Assembly (NCBI GenBank): GCA_963736695.1
Contig: CAVTPU010000004.1
Coordinates: 1 to 64,000, forward strand
Direction of reading: 5' to 3'
Origin: CAVTPU01 sp963736695
GTDB lineage: Bacteria; Actinomycetota; Actinomycetes; Mycobacteriales; Micromonosporaceae
DNA length: 64,000 nt
Notes under the pieces: generated by a model
Database searches by the model: none
What the model was told of the DNA's origin: nothing
Seen by the model: only the letters and a program-made list of their open reading frames with translations
Made by a program: the position numbers and the translations under genes
Part shown: piece after piece, positions 17,968 to 26,957 of the stretch
Layout of the letters: each line of letters starts with the position of its first letter
Position numbering within the stretch: position 1 is the stretch's first letter

Positions 17968-19164
17968 ATGTCGATAATTCCGGCGACCGAAGCGACCCCG
18001 GCGACGAACCCGGCGACCGAGGCCGCGCTCGACCGCGTCCGCGGCGATGTTCCCGCCCGGACCCATACCGCCCGTACGATCGCCGCGCTCACCACCAACC
18101 CGGGGTGCGGCCGTCGGGCCATCGTCGACGCCGCCGGCGTCGACAAGTCGAGGCTGGCGGCGCACGTCGGTTTTCCCGCCCAGTTTGGACAGTCCCAGTT
18201 CGCCATCACCCGTGGCAAGGCGTTCGAGGCGCAGGTCAAGGCGGACGGCTGCGCCCAACTGCTCAGCCTCATGCGCGACACGCTCGGCTTGGAGTTGCCC
18301 GAGGCGACCTATGACGACCTCACCGAGGAGGGCACCGACACGAGTCCCAGCGCGCGTTATGCCCGTACCCGAAAAATGTTGGAACACGCGGCCGGCGGAT
18401 CGGCCGGCGCGGGCAGCCTCATCGACCACCCGATGCTGCGCCTGGAGGTCGGCGGCCGACACGCCTATCTCGAACCGGACCTCATCGCCCTGCAGTGGCA
18501 CGGACGTTTCCACATCGTCGAGGTGAAGTCGTTCCCCATCATCGACGGGCAGGCCGACGGGGAGAAGGTCGCGGCCGCCGCCATCCAATCCGCCGTCTAC
18601 GTGTACGCCATGCGGGCCCTGCTGGCAGACCTGGGTTGCCCGGCCGACGCGGTGGACTCGCAGGTGGTGCTGGTCTGCCCGAAGGACTTCGCCAACCAGC
18701 CGACGGCCACCGTCGTCGACGTTCGTCGCCAGCTCACCGTGCTGAGGCGTCAACTGGCCCGCCTCGACCGTGTCGACGAGCTGCTCGCCGCGTTGCCCGA
18801 CTCGCTGTCGCTCGCGACGGACCGCCCGTCGGACAAGGTGGCCGCCGACCTTCGGCACGTCGACGGACGCTATCTGCCCGAGTGCCTGACGACCTGCGAA
18901 CTCGCGCGCTTCTGCCGCTCCGAGGCGCGCGGCCGGACCCGGGTCATGGGTCGCACCGTCAGCGAGGACCTCGGCGGAGTGGAGAGCGTCGAGCTCGCGT
19001 TGGCGCTCGCCCGCGGCACGGCCACCCCCACTCCCGAGCAGGAAGAAGCGGCCGCACTGCTGCGCCTGGCCTGGTCGATGCGCGCCGAACTCGCCGGCCC
19101 CGCGCCAGTCGACGTCGGCGACGTCACACCGGCCGACGCCGTGCCGATCGGGGTCGGCGGGTGA
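17968..19164 (+). CDS. RecB/Cas4-type PD-(D/E)XK nuclease with predicted Fe-S cluster
   Basis: A 398-residue nuclease. The catalytic core is EPD at 169-171, EVK at 185-187 and a Q(207)xxxY(211) motif of the RecB type. Four cysteines sit as in Fe-S nucleases (AddB, Cas4, Dna2): Cys47 before the core (PGCGRR) and Cys306, Cys310 and Cys316 after it. They probably hold a [4Fe-4S] cluster; this is inferred from spacing. The N-terminal 40 residues are low complexity. Its TGA overlaps the next start in a GTGA, and the third gene is an SF1B helicase, so the operon resembles a Dna2 nuclease-helicase split into subunits. ATG 17968 appears leaderless. Confidence 0.82.
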   Translation: MSIIPATEATPATNPATEAALDRVRGDVPARTHTARTIAALTTNPGCGRRAIVDAAGVDKSRLAAHVGFPAQFGQSQFAITRGKAFEAQVKADGCAQLLSLMRDTLGLELPEATYDDLTEEGTDTSPSARYARTRKMLEHAAGGSAGAGSLIDHPMLRLEVGGRHAYLEPDLIALQWHGRFHIVEVKSFPIIDGQADGEKVAAAAIQSAVYVYAMRALLADLGCPADAVDSQVVLVCPKDFANQPTATVVDVRRQLTVLRRQLARLDRVDELLAALPDSLSLATDRPSDKVAADLRHVDGRYLPECLTTCELARFCRSEARGRTRVMGRTVSEDLGGVESVELALALARGTATPTPEQEEAAALLRLAWSMRAELAGPAPVDVGDVTPADAVPIGVGG

Positions 19165-20648
19165 GCGCACTGACCGCGCTGGCCCGGGCGTTGGCGATCG
19201 AGCGCGGACGGGCCGTGCTCACCGTGACCCGACGGCACACACACATCAGCGACCGCCCGCTGGTCTTCGTGCCGCTCGCGCTCGCCGGTGAGGCCAACGC
19301 GCCGCTGGCCTGCCTCATCGGGTCGACTCTCACCTCACCCCAGCTGCTCGTCGTGCCGCAACCACGAAACCGCGACCTGCGTTTCGCCTTCACCGAAGCC
19401 CTCGCCCGCGTGATGCTCGACTATGTCGAGTCGTTCACGGCATCGATGGAGATCCTCGGCGACGATCCGGTCTTCTCCGACGCGCCGCAGCTCATCGTCG
19501 CCAACCCGTCGGTGGTCGCCTTCACCCGACTTCTCGGCCGGTCGACCCGGCTGCGCCGCACCGACGGCGACTACGCCGTGCACCCGTCGGTGCCGATGCT
19601 CGGCCGGTGGCTCACCTTCTTCGCCGAACGCGCCGAACACCCCGGCTCCGCCGCGATGATCAGCATGACGTCGGCGCTCGCCGCGCACTGGGCCACCGGG
19701 CAGAGCGCGCTCGAAGACGCGAACCTCGCCGCGTTGATGGGGTGGATCAACCCGCCACCCGGCGTCTGCGGCTTCGACGCCGCCGCCGACGCCGAGGACC
19801 CGCTGCGCTGGCCGCCGGCCGGCCCCGCCACCGACCCCAGCTTCGACAACGACGTGCTCGCCCCGCTGGTGCGCGTCTATGACGACGCCGACGCCAACGC
19901 CGACGACGGAGCCCGCGACCGGGCCGTCGCCGCCCTCGAGTCGGCACTGCGCGGCCAGATGGAGGCGACCTGGCTGCTCGTCTGGCAGGGCGTCGCGTTG
20001 CTGCGCACACTGCCACCCGCCGGCTCCATCGCCCGCCGATGGGAGCAGGAGCGGCGCGAATTCACCGACCGCATGGAATATTGGCGCGACGGCGGCCTGC
20101 CCCAGGGGCGGCTCGATCAGGCCGTCGCCGCCGCCCGCCGACTCAATCAGCTCGAACGCGAGCAGGAGGAGTTCGTCATCGCCCGGGCACTCGACGACCA
20201 ACTCGCGCTCGCCGAGTTTCGTCTCACCGGCGAGGCGTTCACCGGCACGGTCGTGCATCGCGAACCCACCCGGGTCGACCGGTCGGGCAAACGCGCCAAG
20301 CTCCGCCCCCAGGTCGTCGTCGCGACGAGCGACCCGGTGCGCCTCGACGTGGGCACGGCGCTCCGCTCACCGGCCCGCCCGACCCAGGAGGCTCGCGTCG
20401 TCGACGTCTGCCCGGTCGATTTCGGCTGCGAGGTGACCCTCGAACTCTCCGGCGGCATGGGTCGCACCCTCACCCCACCGCCGGGCGCCGTGCCGGAGCT
20501 CGCCGAGACCCTCAGCTTCAGCACCCTCACGATGGGGGCCGGCCGGTCGGCGCCGTTCCCGCACGCCGACGACACCCCGTGGACCCATGGCGGGCCGCCG
20601 AGGCCATATGCGCCGACCGACGCCGACGCGGCGGAGGCGTGGGCATGA
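19161..20648 (+). CDS. unknown middle subunit of nuclease-helicase operon
   Basis: A 495-residue protein I do not recognise. It starts by GTGA overlap with the nuclease gene and ends by ATGA overlap with the helicase gene, so all three should be made together. The N-terminal half is mixed alpha/beta (VLTVTRRHTHISDRPLVFVP, PQLLVVPQPRNRDLRFAF). Residues about 295-345 are strongly helical and charged (RRWEQERREFTDRMEYW, RRLNQLEREQEEFVIARAL). The C-terminal 120 residues look like a beta-barrel (RPQVVVATSDPVRLDV, GCEVTLELSGG). The last part could be an OB-type nucleic-acid-binding fold like the domain linking nuclease and helicase in Dna2/Upf1 enzymes; that is a guess. Confidence 0.72.
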   Translation: MSALTALARALAIERGRAVLTVTRRHTHISDRPLVFVPLALAGEANAPLACLIGSTLTSPQLLVVPQPRNRDLRFAFTEALARVMLDYVESFTASMEILGDDPVFSDAPQLIVANPSVVAFTRLLGRSTRLRRTDGDYAVHPSVPMLGRWLTFFAERAEHPGSAAMISMTSALAAHWATGQSALEDANLAALMGWINPPPGVCGFDAAADAEDPLRWPPAGPATDPSFDNDVLAPLVRVYDDADANADDGARDRAVAALESALRGQMEATWLLVWQGVALLRTLPPAGSIARRWEQERREFTDRMEYWRDGGLPQGRLDQAVAAARRLNQLEREQEEFVIARALDDQLALAEFRLTGEAFTGTVVHREPTRVDRSGKRAKLRPQVVVATSDPVRLDVGTALRSPARPTQEARVVDVCPVDFGCEVTLELSGGMGRTLTPPPGAVPELAETLSFSTLTMGAGRSAPFPHADDTPWTHGGPPRPYAPTDADAAEAWA

Positions 20649-22003
20649 GCCGGGTTCGCGATGGTGTCGGTGTGGGCGAGACACCGTCGCAGGCGGCCGA
20701 ACGCGTCGTCACCGGAGTGCTGGCCGACCTGCGGGACGGCTCGCAGCCCGGGGTCGTCGTCGACTCGCCGCCCGGCGCGGGCAAGTCCACGCTCGTGGTG
20801 CGCGCGGCCCGCACCCTCGCCTCCGACGGCGACCAGGTGATGATCGTCGCGCAGACCAACGAACAGGTCGACGACCTCGTGCACCGGCTCGCCACGGCCG
20901 ACCCGCGCCTGGCGATCGGCCGGCTCAGCGCCTCGGACTATGTGAAGTCCGAGCGGGTCACACAGCATCCCCAGGTGGTCAGCGACACGTCGGCGGCGAA
21001 ACTGAGCACGGCGGCGATCGTGATCGGCACCGCCGCGAAGTGGTCGTTCGTCACCGAGGGCCGATGGCGGTGGGCCATCGTCGACGAGGCCTATCAGATG
21101 CGCTCCGACATGCTGCTGCGCATCGCACCCCGGTTCGAGCGGGCGCTGTTCGTCGGCGATCCGGGGCAACTCGATCCATTCTCCACTGTGGAGACACAGC
21201 GGTGGACCGGGCTCACCTGGGACCCCATGCAGAGTGCGGTCGCCGTGCTGTTGCGCCACAATCCCGGCATCACGCAGCATCGCCTGCCCGTGTCGTGGCG
21301 CCTGCCCGAGTCCGCGGCGGGGGTCGTCGCCGACGCGTTCTATCCGTTCGCGCCGTTCCGGTCGGGTGTGACCCACGCCGATCGCCGGTTGTCGTTGCGC
21401 GCCGCCCCGACCGCGGGCGTCAGATCCTCCACGATGGACCGTGTGGTGGAGACCGCCGCCGAAACCGGCTGGGCGCTGTGCGAGCTGGGCGCGCGCCACA
21501 CCCTGCGGACGGATGTGGAGGCAGCCTCCGCGTGCGTCGACGTCGCGCTCGCGATGCTCGAGCGCAAGGCGACGGCGTTCTCACCCGACCGAGGGCCGGA
21601 GGGTGCGCCAGTCACCCCCGACCGTGTCGCGATCGGCACCGCGCACCGCGATCAGGCCGCCATGGTGAGGTCCATTTTGGATGGTCGCGCGGACGGCATC
21701 ACGGTGGACACCGCGAATCGGTTGCAGGGGCGCGAATATGACGTGACCGTGGTGCTGCACCCGCTCTCCGGACGGCTGGACGCGACCGCCTTCCACCTCG
21801 AGTCGGGGCGCCTGTGCGTGTTGACGTCGCGGCACCGCCACGCCTGCGTCGTCGTCGCCCGCGCCGGCATTCAGGATTTGCTCGACGCGCACCCGTCGAC
21901 CGAGCCGGTGCACCTCAACGTTCCGGTGCCGTTTCCGGACGGCTGGGAAGCGAATCAGTCGATCCTCACCCATCTGTCCCAGCATCGGGTTACGGCGCGC
22001 TGA
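20645..22003 (+). CDS. SF1B (Dna2/Upf1-like) helicase
   Basis: A 452-residue superfamily 1 helicase. Motif I is DSPPGAGKST (residues 40-49), motif II is VDEAYQ (Asp147-Glu148), motif III is GDPGQLDP (171-178), motif V is the TANRLQGREYD segment and motif VI is LTSRHRHA. The DEA box, GDPGQLDP and TSRHRHA combination points to the 5'-3' Upf1/Dna2 branch more than UvrD. It is short and has no nuclease or accessory domain of its own; those are likely supplied by the two overlapping upstream genes. ATGA overlap with the middle gene fixes the start. No frameshift is seen. Helicase call firm, DNA or RNA substrate unknown. Confidence 0.85.
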   Translation: MSRVRDGVGVGETPSQAAERVVTGVLADLRDGSQPGVVVDSPPGAGKSTLVVRAARTLASDGDQVMIVAQTNEQVDDLVHRLATADPRLAIGRLSASDYVKSERVTQHPQVVSDTSAAKLSTAAIVIGTAAKWSFVTEGRWRWAIVDEAYQMRSDMLLRIAPRFERALFVGDPGQLDPFSTVETQRWTGLTWDPMQSAVAVLLRHNPGITQHRLPVSWRLPESAAGVVADAFYPFAPFRSGVTHADRRLSLRAAPTAGVRSSTMDRVVETAAETGWALCELGARHTLRTDVEAASACVDVALAMLERKATAFSPDRGPEGAPVTPDRVAIGTAHRDQAAMVRSILDGRADGITVDTANRLQGREYDVTVVLHPLSGRLDATAFHLESGRLCVLTSRHRHACVVVARAGIQDLLDAHPSTEPVHLNVPVPFPDGWEANQSILTHLSQHRVTAR

Positions 22004-22048
22004 CGGCCGCTAGCCTGATGCCGGGACGTCACCCGCAGGCGACCGGGC

Positions 22049-22483
22049 TCACGAGCCGCACGCGGTGGTGATCGCGGCGTTGATCCGGGTGAACTCCGCC
22101 TGGGTGTCCTTGAGGCCGGTGTAGTCGCCGGGGTCGTTGAGTCGCTTCACCGTCGCGGCCGCGTCGACAAGCGCCGCCTTCAACTCCGGGGAGACCTGCC
22201 GCGCGGACCATTCGGTCAACTTCGTCTCCCACTGCGCCATTCGCGCCTGCAGCCGTTCGCGATATTCCGCCGACTTGGCCGGGTCATCGAGACTCTCCAG
22301 ACCACCGAGCAGGATGTCGGTATAGTCCGACGCCGCCCGCGCGCCCTCAGCCTTCGCCTCGGCGCAGACCGTGGCGGCGGAATCGAGTGTCGTCGGCGAG
22401 GCGGCCGGGTCGGAGTCGCTCGAGCACGCGCCGCCCCCGATCAGCACCGCGGAGACGGCCAGGATCACAGACAACGTGCGCAT
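22049..22483 (-). CDS. small lipoprotein
   Basis: A 144-residue lipoprotein. MRTLSVILAVSAVLIGGGAC is a signal peptide ending in a lipobox-like GGAC. The mature part is mostly helical (CAEAKAEGARAASDYTDILL, ERLQARMAQWETKLTEW) and has a second Cys pair that may form a disulphide. GAGGAG lies a few bases before ATG 22483. It converges with the helicase gene. No family is recognised; it resembles many small helical actinobacterial lipoproteins of unknown role. Confidence 0.75.
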   Translation of the reverse strand: MRTLSVILAVSAVLIGGGACSSDSDPAASPTTLDSAATVCAEAKAEGARAASDYTDILLGGLESLDDPAKSAEYRERLQARMAQWETKLTEWSARQVSPELKAALVDAAATVKRLNDPGDYTGLKDTQAEFTRINAAITTACGS

Positions 22484-22581
22484 CAGACTCCTCAGGGGAT
22501 TCGAGTGTCGGGCGTGAATGCTACCGGCGGGCGGCGGGCGACGCTATTGGCAGCGGCCGACCGCTGCGGCACACTCGGCGG

Positions 22582-23979
22582 ATGGATCAGGAAAACCCGC
22601 CAACGAGCCAGGTCGGACGCTCGGCGGCGCAGATCGCGGCCGACGTGCGGGCCGGACGAGTCACCGCCGAGCAGGTGGTGCGCGAGCACCTGGCGCACAT
22701 TCGCGCCGCCGACCCCTCGATCGGCGCGTTCCAGGTGCTGCGCGACGAGCAGGCGATCGCCGAGGCCCGCACCGTCGACGCCCGGCCCGACCGTGCGGAT
22801 CTGCCGCTCGCCGGCGTCCCGGTGGCGATCAAGGACAACGTGGCTGTCGCGGGCGAGCCGACCCGGGAGGGCAGCGCCGCGTCACCGGACCACCCGCAAG
22901 AGACCGACCACGAAGTCGTGCGACGGCTGCGCGACGCGGGTGCGGTTGTGGTGGGACTGACCCGTACGCCGGAGTTGTGTGTCTGGCCCTTCACGGACGG
23001 GCCGCTCGGCACCGCCCGCAACCCGTGGGACCCGACCCGCACGCCCGGCGGCTCGTCGGGTGGCAGCGCGGCCGCGGTCGCCGCCGCGATGGTCCCGTTG
23101 GCCCACGGCAACGACGGGCTCGGCTCGATCCGCATTCCGGCGGCGTGCTGCGGCATCGTCGGCATCAAGCCCGGCAATTCAACTGTGCCGTCTGGAATCG
23201 GTCATGACGACTGGACGGGGATGAGCGAAAACGGTCCGATGGCGACCACGATCGCCGACGCCGCGCTCGGCCTGTCGGTCATGGCGGGGCGGCCGGAGTG
23301 GGCGCGGGTGGACGAGCCGGCCCGGCCGCTGCGCGTCGCGCTCGCCCTGCGCTCACCCGTGCCGGGGATGCGGTTCGACCGTGACTGGGTGGCGGCGGCC
23401 CGGACGGCCGCCGACGATCTGCGCGCCGCCGGGCATCACGTCGCGGAGGAGTCGCCGCCGATGCCGATGTGGGTGACCCGGGCGGTGGTGGCCCGTTGGT
23501 TCGCCGGAGCGGAGGACGACGCGTTCGCGCTCGGTTATGACCGTGCGAAGCTGCAACGCCGCACCCGCGTCCACGCCCGGCTCGGTCGATGGTCGCGCCG
23601 CCTCGGATGGGTGCGTCCGAGCGACACCCAACGATATCGTGACTGCCTGACCGACTTCATGAGTCGATATGACGTGCTGCTCAGCCCCGGTCTCGCAGCC
23701 CCGCCGGTGGTCGCGCAGCCATGGGCAGACCGGGGCTGGTGGGCCAACTATTGGGCCGCCTCACAGTTCACCGGTGGCCTGCAGGCCCTGTGGAACCTCG
23801 CCGCGTGGCCGTCGCTCGTCGTGCCCGCCGGGGTTCACCCCACGGGAACGCCGCTGGCCGTGCAGCTCACCGCCGATCACGGGCGAGAGGCGGCGCTGCT
23901 GGCTCTGGGCGCGCAGATTGAGCGTCGGCGGCCGTGGACCCGGCACGCCCCGGCGCTGACGCCGGCCGCGTCGCGGTGA
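22582..23979 (+). CDS. amidase signature enzyme
   Basis: A 465-residue amidase. The amidase signature has Lys in VPVAIKDNVAV, the GGSSGGSAAAVAA loop with its serine pair, and GSIRIPAACCGIVGIKP, giving the Ser-cisSer-Lys triad. Such enzymes hydrolyse carboxamides to acids and ammonia; the specific substrate cannot be told. It is not adjacent to gatB or gatC, so it is not the glutamyl-tRNA amidotransferase subunit. ATG 22582 is taken as start because homologous sequence begins there. A weak CACACT box six bases upstream fits a leaderless transcript. The family-typical GTDGGGSIR is GNDGLGSIR here. Confidence 0.85.
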   Translation: MDQENPPTSQVGRSAAQIAADVRAGRVTAEQVVREHLAHIRAADPSIGAFQVLRDEQAIAEARTVDARPDRADLPLAGVPVAIKDNVAVAGEPTREGSAASPDHPQETDHEVVRRLRDAGAVVVGLTRTPELCVWPFTDGPLGTARNPWDPTRTPGGSSGGSAAAVAAAMVPLAHGNDGLGSIRIPAACCGIVGIKPGNSTVPSGIGHDDWTGMSENGPMATTIADAALGLSVMAGRPEWARVDEPARPLRVALALRSPVPGMRFDRDWVAAARTAADDLRAAGHHVAEESPPMPMWVTRAVVARWFAGAEDDAFALGYDRAKLQRRTRVHARLGRWSRRLGWVRPSDTQRYRDCLTDFMSRYDVLLSPGLAAPPVVAQPWADRGWWANYWAASQFTGGLQALWNLAAWPSLVVPAGVHPTGTPLAVQLTADHGREAALLALGAQIERRRPWTRHAPALTPAASR

Positions 23980-23992
23980 CGCCGGCACGCCC

Positions 23993-24463
23993 TCACGACG
24001 AGACGGGGAAGTCCGGCCGCCACACATAGCGCACGTCGGGCTCATGCTCCTCGTTGAGGCTTCCGTCGGTCTCTCGGATCGCGACAAACCCGTGACGCTC
24101 ATAGAATCGCCGGGCTGGGCCGTTGACCTGGAACGTCCACAGCTCGAGGCCCGCCGGGTGGCGTCGTTTGGCCAGTGCCACGAACCGGTCGCCGAGTCCC
24201 CGGCCGCGCCAGGCCGGGTCGAGATAGAGCTGGTCCACGTCGTCGCCGTCGAGCACGAGCAGACCCACCACCCGTTTGTCGGCGACCGCGATCCAGGTCT
24301 CACGTGACGGCACGACCACTGCGGCGATCCAGCCCCGAACCTCGTCATCGGTGTGTGCGCGTCGCACGGTGGGCAGTGCGGCGGCATAGGAACGCAGCCA
24401 GACATCGGCGATCGCCGACGCGTCGTCGGCCTCGGCGCGGCGCAGCACCACCTCGTCGGTCAT
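23993..24463 (-). CDS. GNAT family N-acetyltransferase
   Basis: A 156-residue GNAT acetyltransferase. Motif A is LYLDPAWRGRGLGDRFVALA, the acetyl-CoA pyrophosphate loop, and the C-terminal NGPARRFYERHGFVAIRETD segment is the usual motif B. Transfer of acetyl from acetyl-CoA to an amine is family knowledge; the substrate is unknown. It converges on the amidase with a 13-bp gap and diverges from the CBS-domain membrane protein. Confidence 0.85.
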   Translation of the reverse strand: MTDEVVLRRAEADDASAIADVWLRSYAAALPTVRRAHTDDEVRGWIAAVVVPSRETWIAVADKRVVGLLVLDGDDVDQLYLDPAWRGRGLGDRFVALAKRRHPAGLELWTFQVNGPARRFYERHGFVAIRETDGSLNEEHEPDVRYVWRPDFPVSS

Positions 24464-24593
24464 GGCCGGATCATCGACCGACAGGCGCGGTCACGTCAAG
24501 ATCGGCGTTTCGCGCCCTGGGGCAGATGTGGGAGATGAGGCGCGGGTCCGCTACGGTGAGAGACCGCTGACGTTGCGTGAGGAGTGAACGCCT

Positions 24594-25898
24594 GTGGGCG
24601 GCTACGGCACCCAGGTTGCACTGGTGCTTGTCCTGATCCTGCTCAACGGCGCGCTGTCCGGCAGCGAGATGGCACTGATCTCGCTGCGCGACAGTCAGGT
24701 CCGCCGGTTGGAGCGGGCATCGCGCGCGGGCCGTGTGCTCGCCCGCCTGTCGGGAGACCCCAACCGGTTCCTCGCCACCATCCAGATCGGCATCACCCTC
24801 GCCGGTTTCCTCGCCTCGGCGTTCGCCGCGACCTCGCTCGCGCAGCCGCTGGTCGCGCCGTTGGGGTTTCTCGGCGCGGCCGCGGAACCCGTCGCGATCG
24901 TCGTGGTCACACTCGTTCTCACCTTCATCACGCTGGTCCTCGGCGAGCTGGCTCCCAAACGTCTCGCGATGCAGCGGGCCGAGAGCTGGTCGGTCGCGGC
25001 GGCGCGCCCACTCGACGGTCTGGCCGTGGCGGCCCGGCCGATCGTGTGGCTGCTCGCCAAGTCCACCGACTTCGTCGTACGCGTCCTCGGGGGCGACCCG
25101 GCCGCGAGCCGCAAGGAGATCTCCACAGAGGAGATTCGAGACCTGGTCGTGGCGCAGCGGGGGTTCACCACGCAGCAGCGCGACATCATCTCGGGCGCCT
25201 TCGAGATCACTGAACGGACGGTTCGGGAGATTCTCGTGCCGCGCGGTCAGGTGACCACCCTGCCGGGAACCATGCCGGCGGAGCGGGCGTTGCGGCAGCT
25301 CGCAGACTCCGGCCACACCCGTGCGCCGGTGGTCGGCCCCGGCGGGCTCGACGACGTCATCGGGGTCGTGCACCTGCGTGACCTGCTCACCGACTGCGTC
25401 GGGGTCGGCGACACTGCGGCCGACCGGGCCCGCCCGCCGCTGCTCGTGCCGGAGACGCTGCTCGTCGCCGACGCCATGCGCCAGTTGCGCTACCAACGCG
25501 AACAGTTCGCGTTGGTGGTCGACGAGCACGGTTCGATCGACGGTGTCGTGACGATGGAGGACCTGGTCGAAGAGGTGGTCGGCGAGATCTATGACGAGAC
25601 CGACCGGGACGTGCAGGCCGTGCTTCACGAAAGCGACGGCGTTTTCGTCGTGCCCGGCTCGTTTCCCATCCACGATCTGCCCGACCTCGGCATCGACATC
25701 GAGAAGTTGCCTCCGTTGGATTACACGACGGTCGCCGGCCTCGTGCTCCACCGGCTCGGTCACGTGCCGACCACCACGGGTGAGACCGTCACGCTGCCCG
25801 GACTCACGGCGGAGATCACGCAGATCAGCGGCCGGGCGATCAGCCAGGTGCGGCTGCGCACGGTGCAGCGCGGAGGTCGGGACGGCGCGCCCCGATAG
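24594..25898 (+). CDS. hemolysin-family CNNM/CBS/CorC membrane protein
   Basis: A 434-residue protein with the DUF21/CNNM transmembrane domain (about residues 1-180, including ALVLVLILLNGALSGSEMAL and a conserved GELAPKRLA), a CBS pair (residues about 210-330, HTRAPVVG; FALVVDEHGSIDGVVTMEDL) and a C-terminal CorC/HlyC domain (FVVPGSFPIHDLPDL). Relatives are linked to magnesium or cobalt efflux and to membrane-damage resistance; being a haemolysin is historical naming. GTG 24594 follows GAGGAG. A TACGGT box at 24552-24557 is a possible -10. Single gene unit. Confidence 0.88.
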   Translation: MGGYGTQVALVLVLILLNGALSGSEMALISLRDSQVRRLERASRAGRVLARLSGDPNRFLATIQIGITLAGFLASAFAATSLAQPLVAPLGFLGAAAEPVAIVVVTLVLTFITLVLGELAPKRLAMQRAESWSVAAARPLDGLAVAARPIVWLLAKSTDFVVRVLGGDPAASRKEISTEEIRDLVVAQRGFTTQQRDIISGAFEITERTVREILVPRGQVTTLPGTMPAERALRQLADSGHTRAPVVGPGGLDDVIGVVHLRDLLTDCVGVGDTAADRARPPLLVPETLLVADAMRQLRYQREQFALVVDEHGSIDGVVTMEDLVEEVVGEIYDETDRDVQAVLHESDGVFVVPGSFPIHDLPDLGIDIEKLPPLDYTTVAGLVLHRLGHVPTTTGETVTLPGLTAEITQISGRAISQVRLRTVQRGGRDGAPR

Positions 25899-25940
25899 CC
25901 CAAGGGGTCACCCGAAGACGGCAGGAAATACGATGCTGGG

Positions 25941-26345
25941 ATGACGAACACAGACCCCAGTGCCGAGGTCACCGGAGAGTTCGAGGTCACGCAATGGGAC
26001 CAGACTCCGTACGGCGATGAGGCCCACGGCCCGGCGCTGGCACGCGCCACCGTGCGCAAGACCTTCCGGGGCGACATCGACGGCATCAGCGTCGCGGAGG
26101 TGCTTCTCGCCGGGGCCGAAGGCGGCCGTGGTTACCTGGCCTCCGAAGTGTTCACCGGGGTCATCGCGGGCCGTCGCGGCACGGTGGTGTTCCAACACGG
26201 GGGCATCGATGATGGGGCCGACCCTTTCACGTACGGGTCGATCGTGCCCGGCACGGGCACCGAGGAACTCGCCGGCCTGGCCGGGGCCGTCGCCTACGCG
26301 CACGACGAGACCGGTGCGCGGGTCACACTGACGTTGCGCCCATAA
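25941..26345 (+). CDS. DUF3224 domain protein
   Basis: A 134-residue single-domain protein with the DUF3224 pattern: GEFEVTQWDQTPY at the start, a GISVAEVLLAG segment, and VPGTGTEELAGLAG near the C-terminus. The fold is a small beta-barrel (allene-oxide-cyclase-like); function unknown. A TACGAT box at 25929-25934 ends 6 nt before ATG 25941 with no ribosome binding site, indicating a leaderless mRNA. It stands between the CorC-type gene and the SWIM operon on the same strand but probably has its own promoter. Confidence 0.82.
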   Translation: MTNTDPSAEVTGEFEVTQWDQTPYGDEAHGPALARATVRKTFRGDIDGISVAEVLLAGAEGGRGYLASEVFTGVIAGRRGTVVFQHGGIDDGADPFTYGSIVPGTGTEELAGLAGAVAYAHDETGARVTLTLRP

Positions 26346-26444
26346 CCATCTGTCCAGTTCACGGGGCCCGCCGACGATTGTGTCGGACCTTGCCGCTAGC
26401 TTCGTCGTTCGTGAGGCGAGACGACTGGAGTGGGAGGCGGCGCG

Positions 26445-26957
26445 GTGGGCGATGTGGATGAGGACGCTGGTGGATCCGGCTGGCGAGAACGCAGCGTCGT
26501 GACCGTGATCGCGCCGAGCGCGCCGCGCAAACTGGGCAAAGTTCCGTTCGTGGAACTCGCCGAGGGGCGGCTGCAGGGCGTCGTGTCCAGTTCGTCCGAC
26601 ATCGCGCGGGTCTACGTGTCGGCGATTACCGCGAAGACACACGGATATAGCTGCAGCACCAACAACAACCGGCCCTGTGGGGGCGGGGGATTCTGCAAGC
26701 ACCTGCGGTCGCTGGTGGACGAGGCCGTGGTGCAGTACGGCGTCGGCCGGGTCGCGCGCTATCTGCGCGTCGACATGGGGGACACGACCCCCAGCGGCGC
26801 CGAGCTCGTCAGCCGGTTGACCCTCACCAAAGAACCGGCCGCCGCCGCCAGCGTCTTCGCCAGATTCCTCAGCCATCTCGCCTATCTCGAGTTGGCCACG
26901 GTGGCCGAACCGGTCGTGGAGATGCACTGGTTCCCGTCTGTCGCCGGAGGACACTGA
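26445..26957 (+). CDS. SWIM zinc-finger-like protein, first gene of vWA-MoxR operon
   Basis: A 170-residue protein with a SWIM-like zinc motif: a Cys cluster (YSCSTNNNRPCGGGGFCKHL) ending in CxH. SWIM fingers bind DNA or proteins. GTG 26445 has GGAGG 7 nt upstream; GTG 26430 is an in-frame alternative. The stop overlaps the next start by one base (TGATG), so the operon begins here. In Escherichia coli the YehQ SWIM protein accompanies YehP (vWA), YehL (MoxR) and YehM (DUF5682); this gene sits in the equivalent setting. Partner of a conflict-type system is an inference from that order. Confidence 0.72.
   Translation: MGDVDEDAGGSGWRERSVVTVIAPSAPRKLGKVPFVELAEGRLQGVVSSSSDIARVYVSAITAKTHGYSCSTNNNRPCGGGGFCKHLRSLVDEAVVQYGVGRVARYLRVDMGDTTPSGAELVSRLTLTKEPAAAASVFARFLSHLAYLELATVAEPVVEMHWFPSVAGGH

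Noticed and set aside
18495..19160. Extended N-terminus of the middle nuclease-helicase gene
   Set aside because: The upstream part of this frame lies inside the nuclease gene and is Arg-rich. The GTGA overlap start at 19161 gives the sensible protein.
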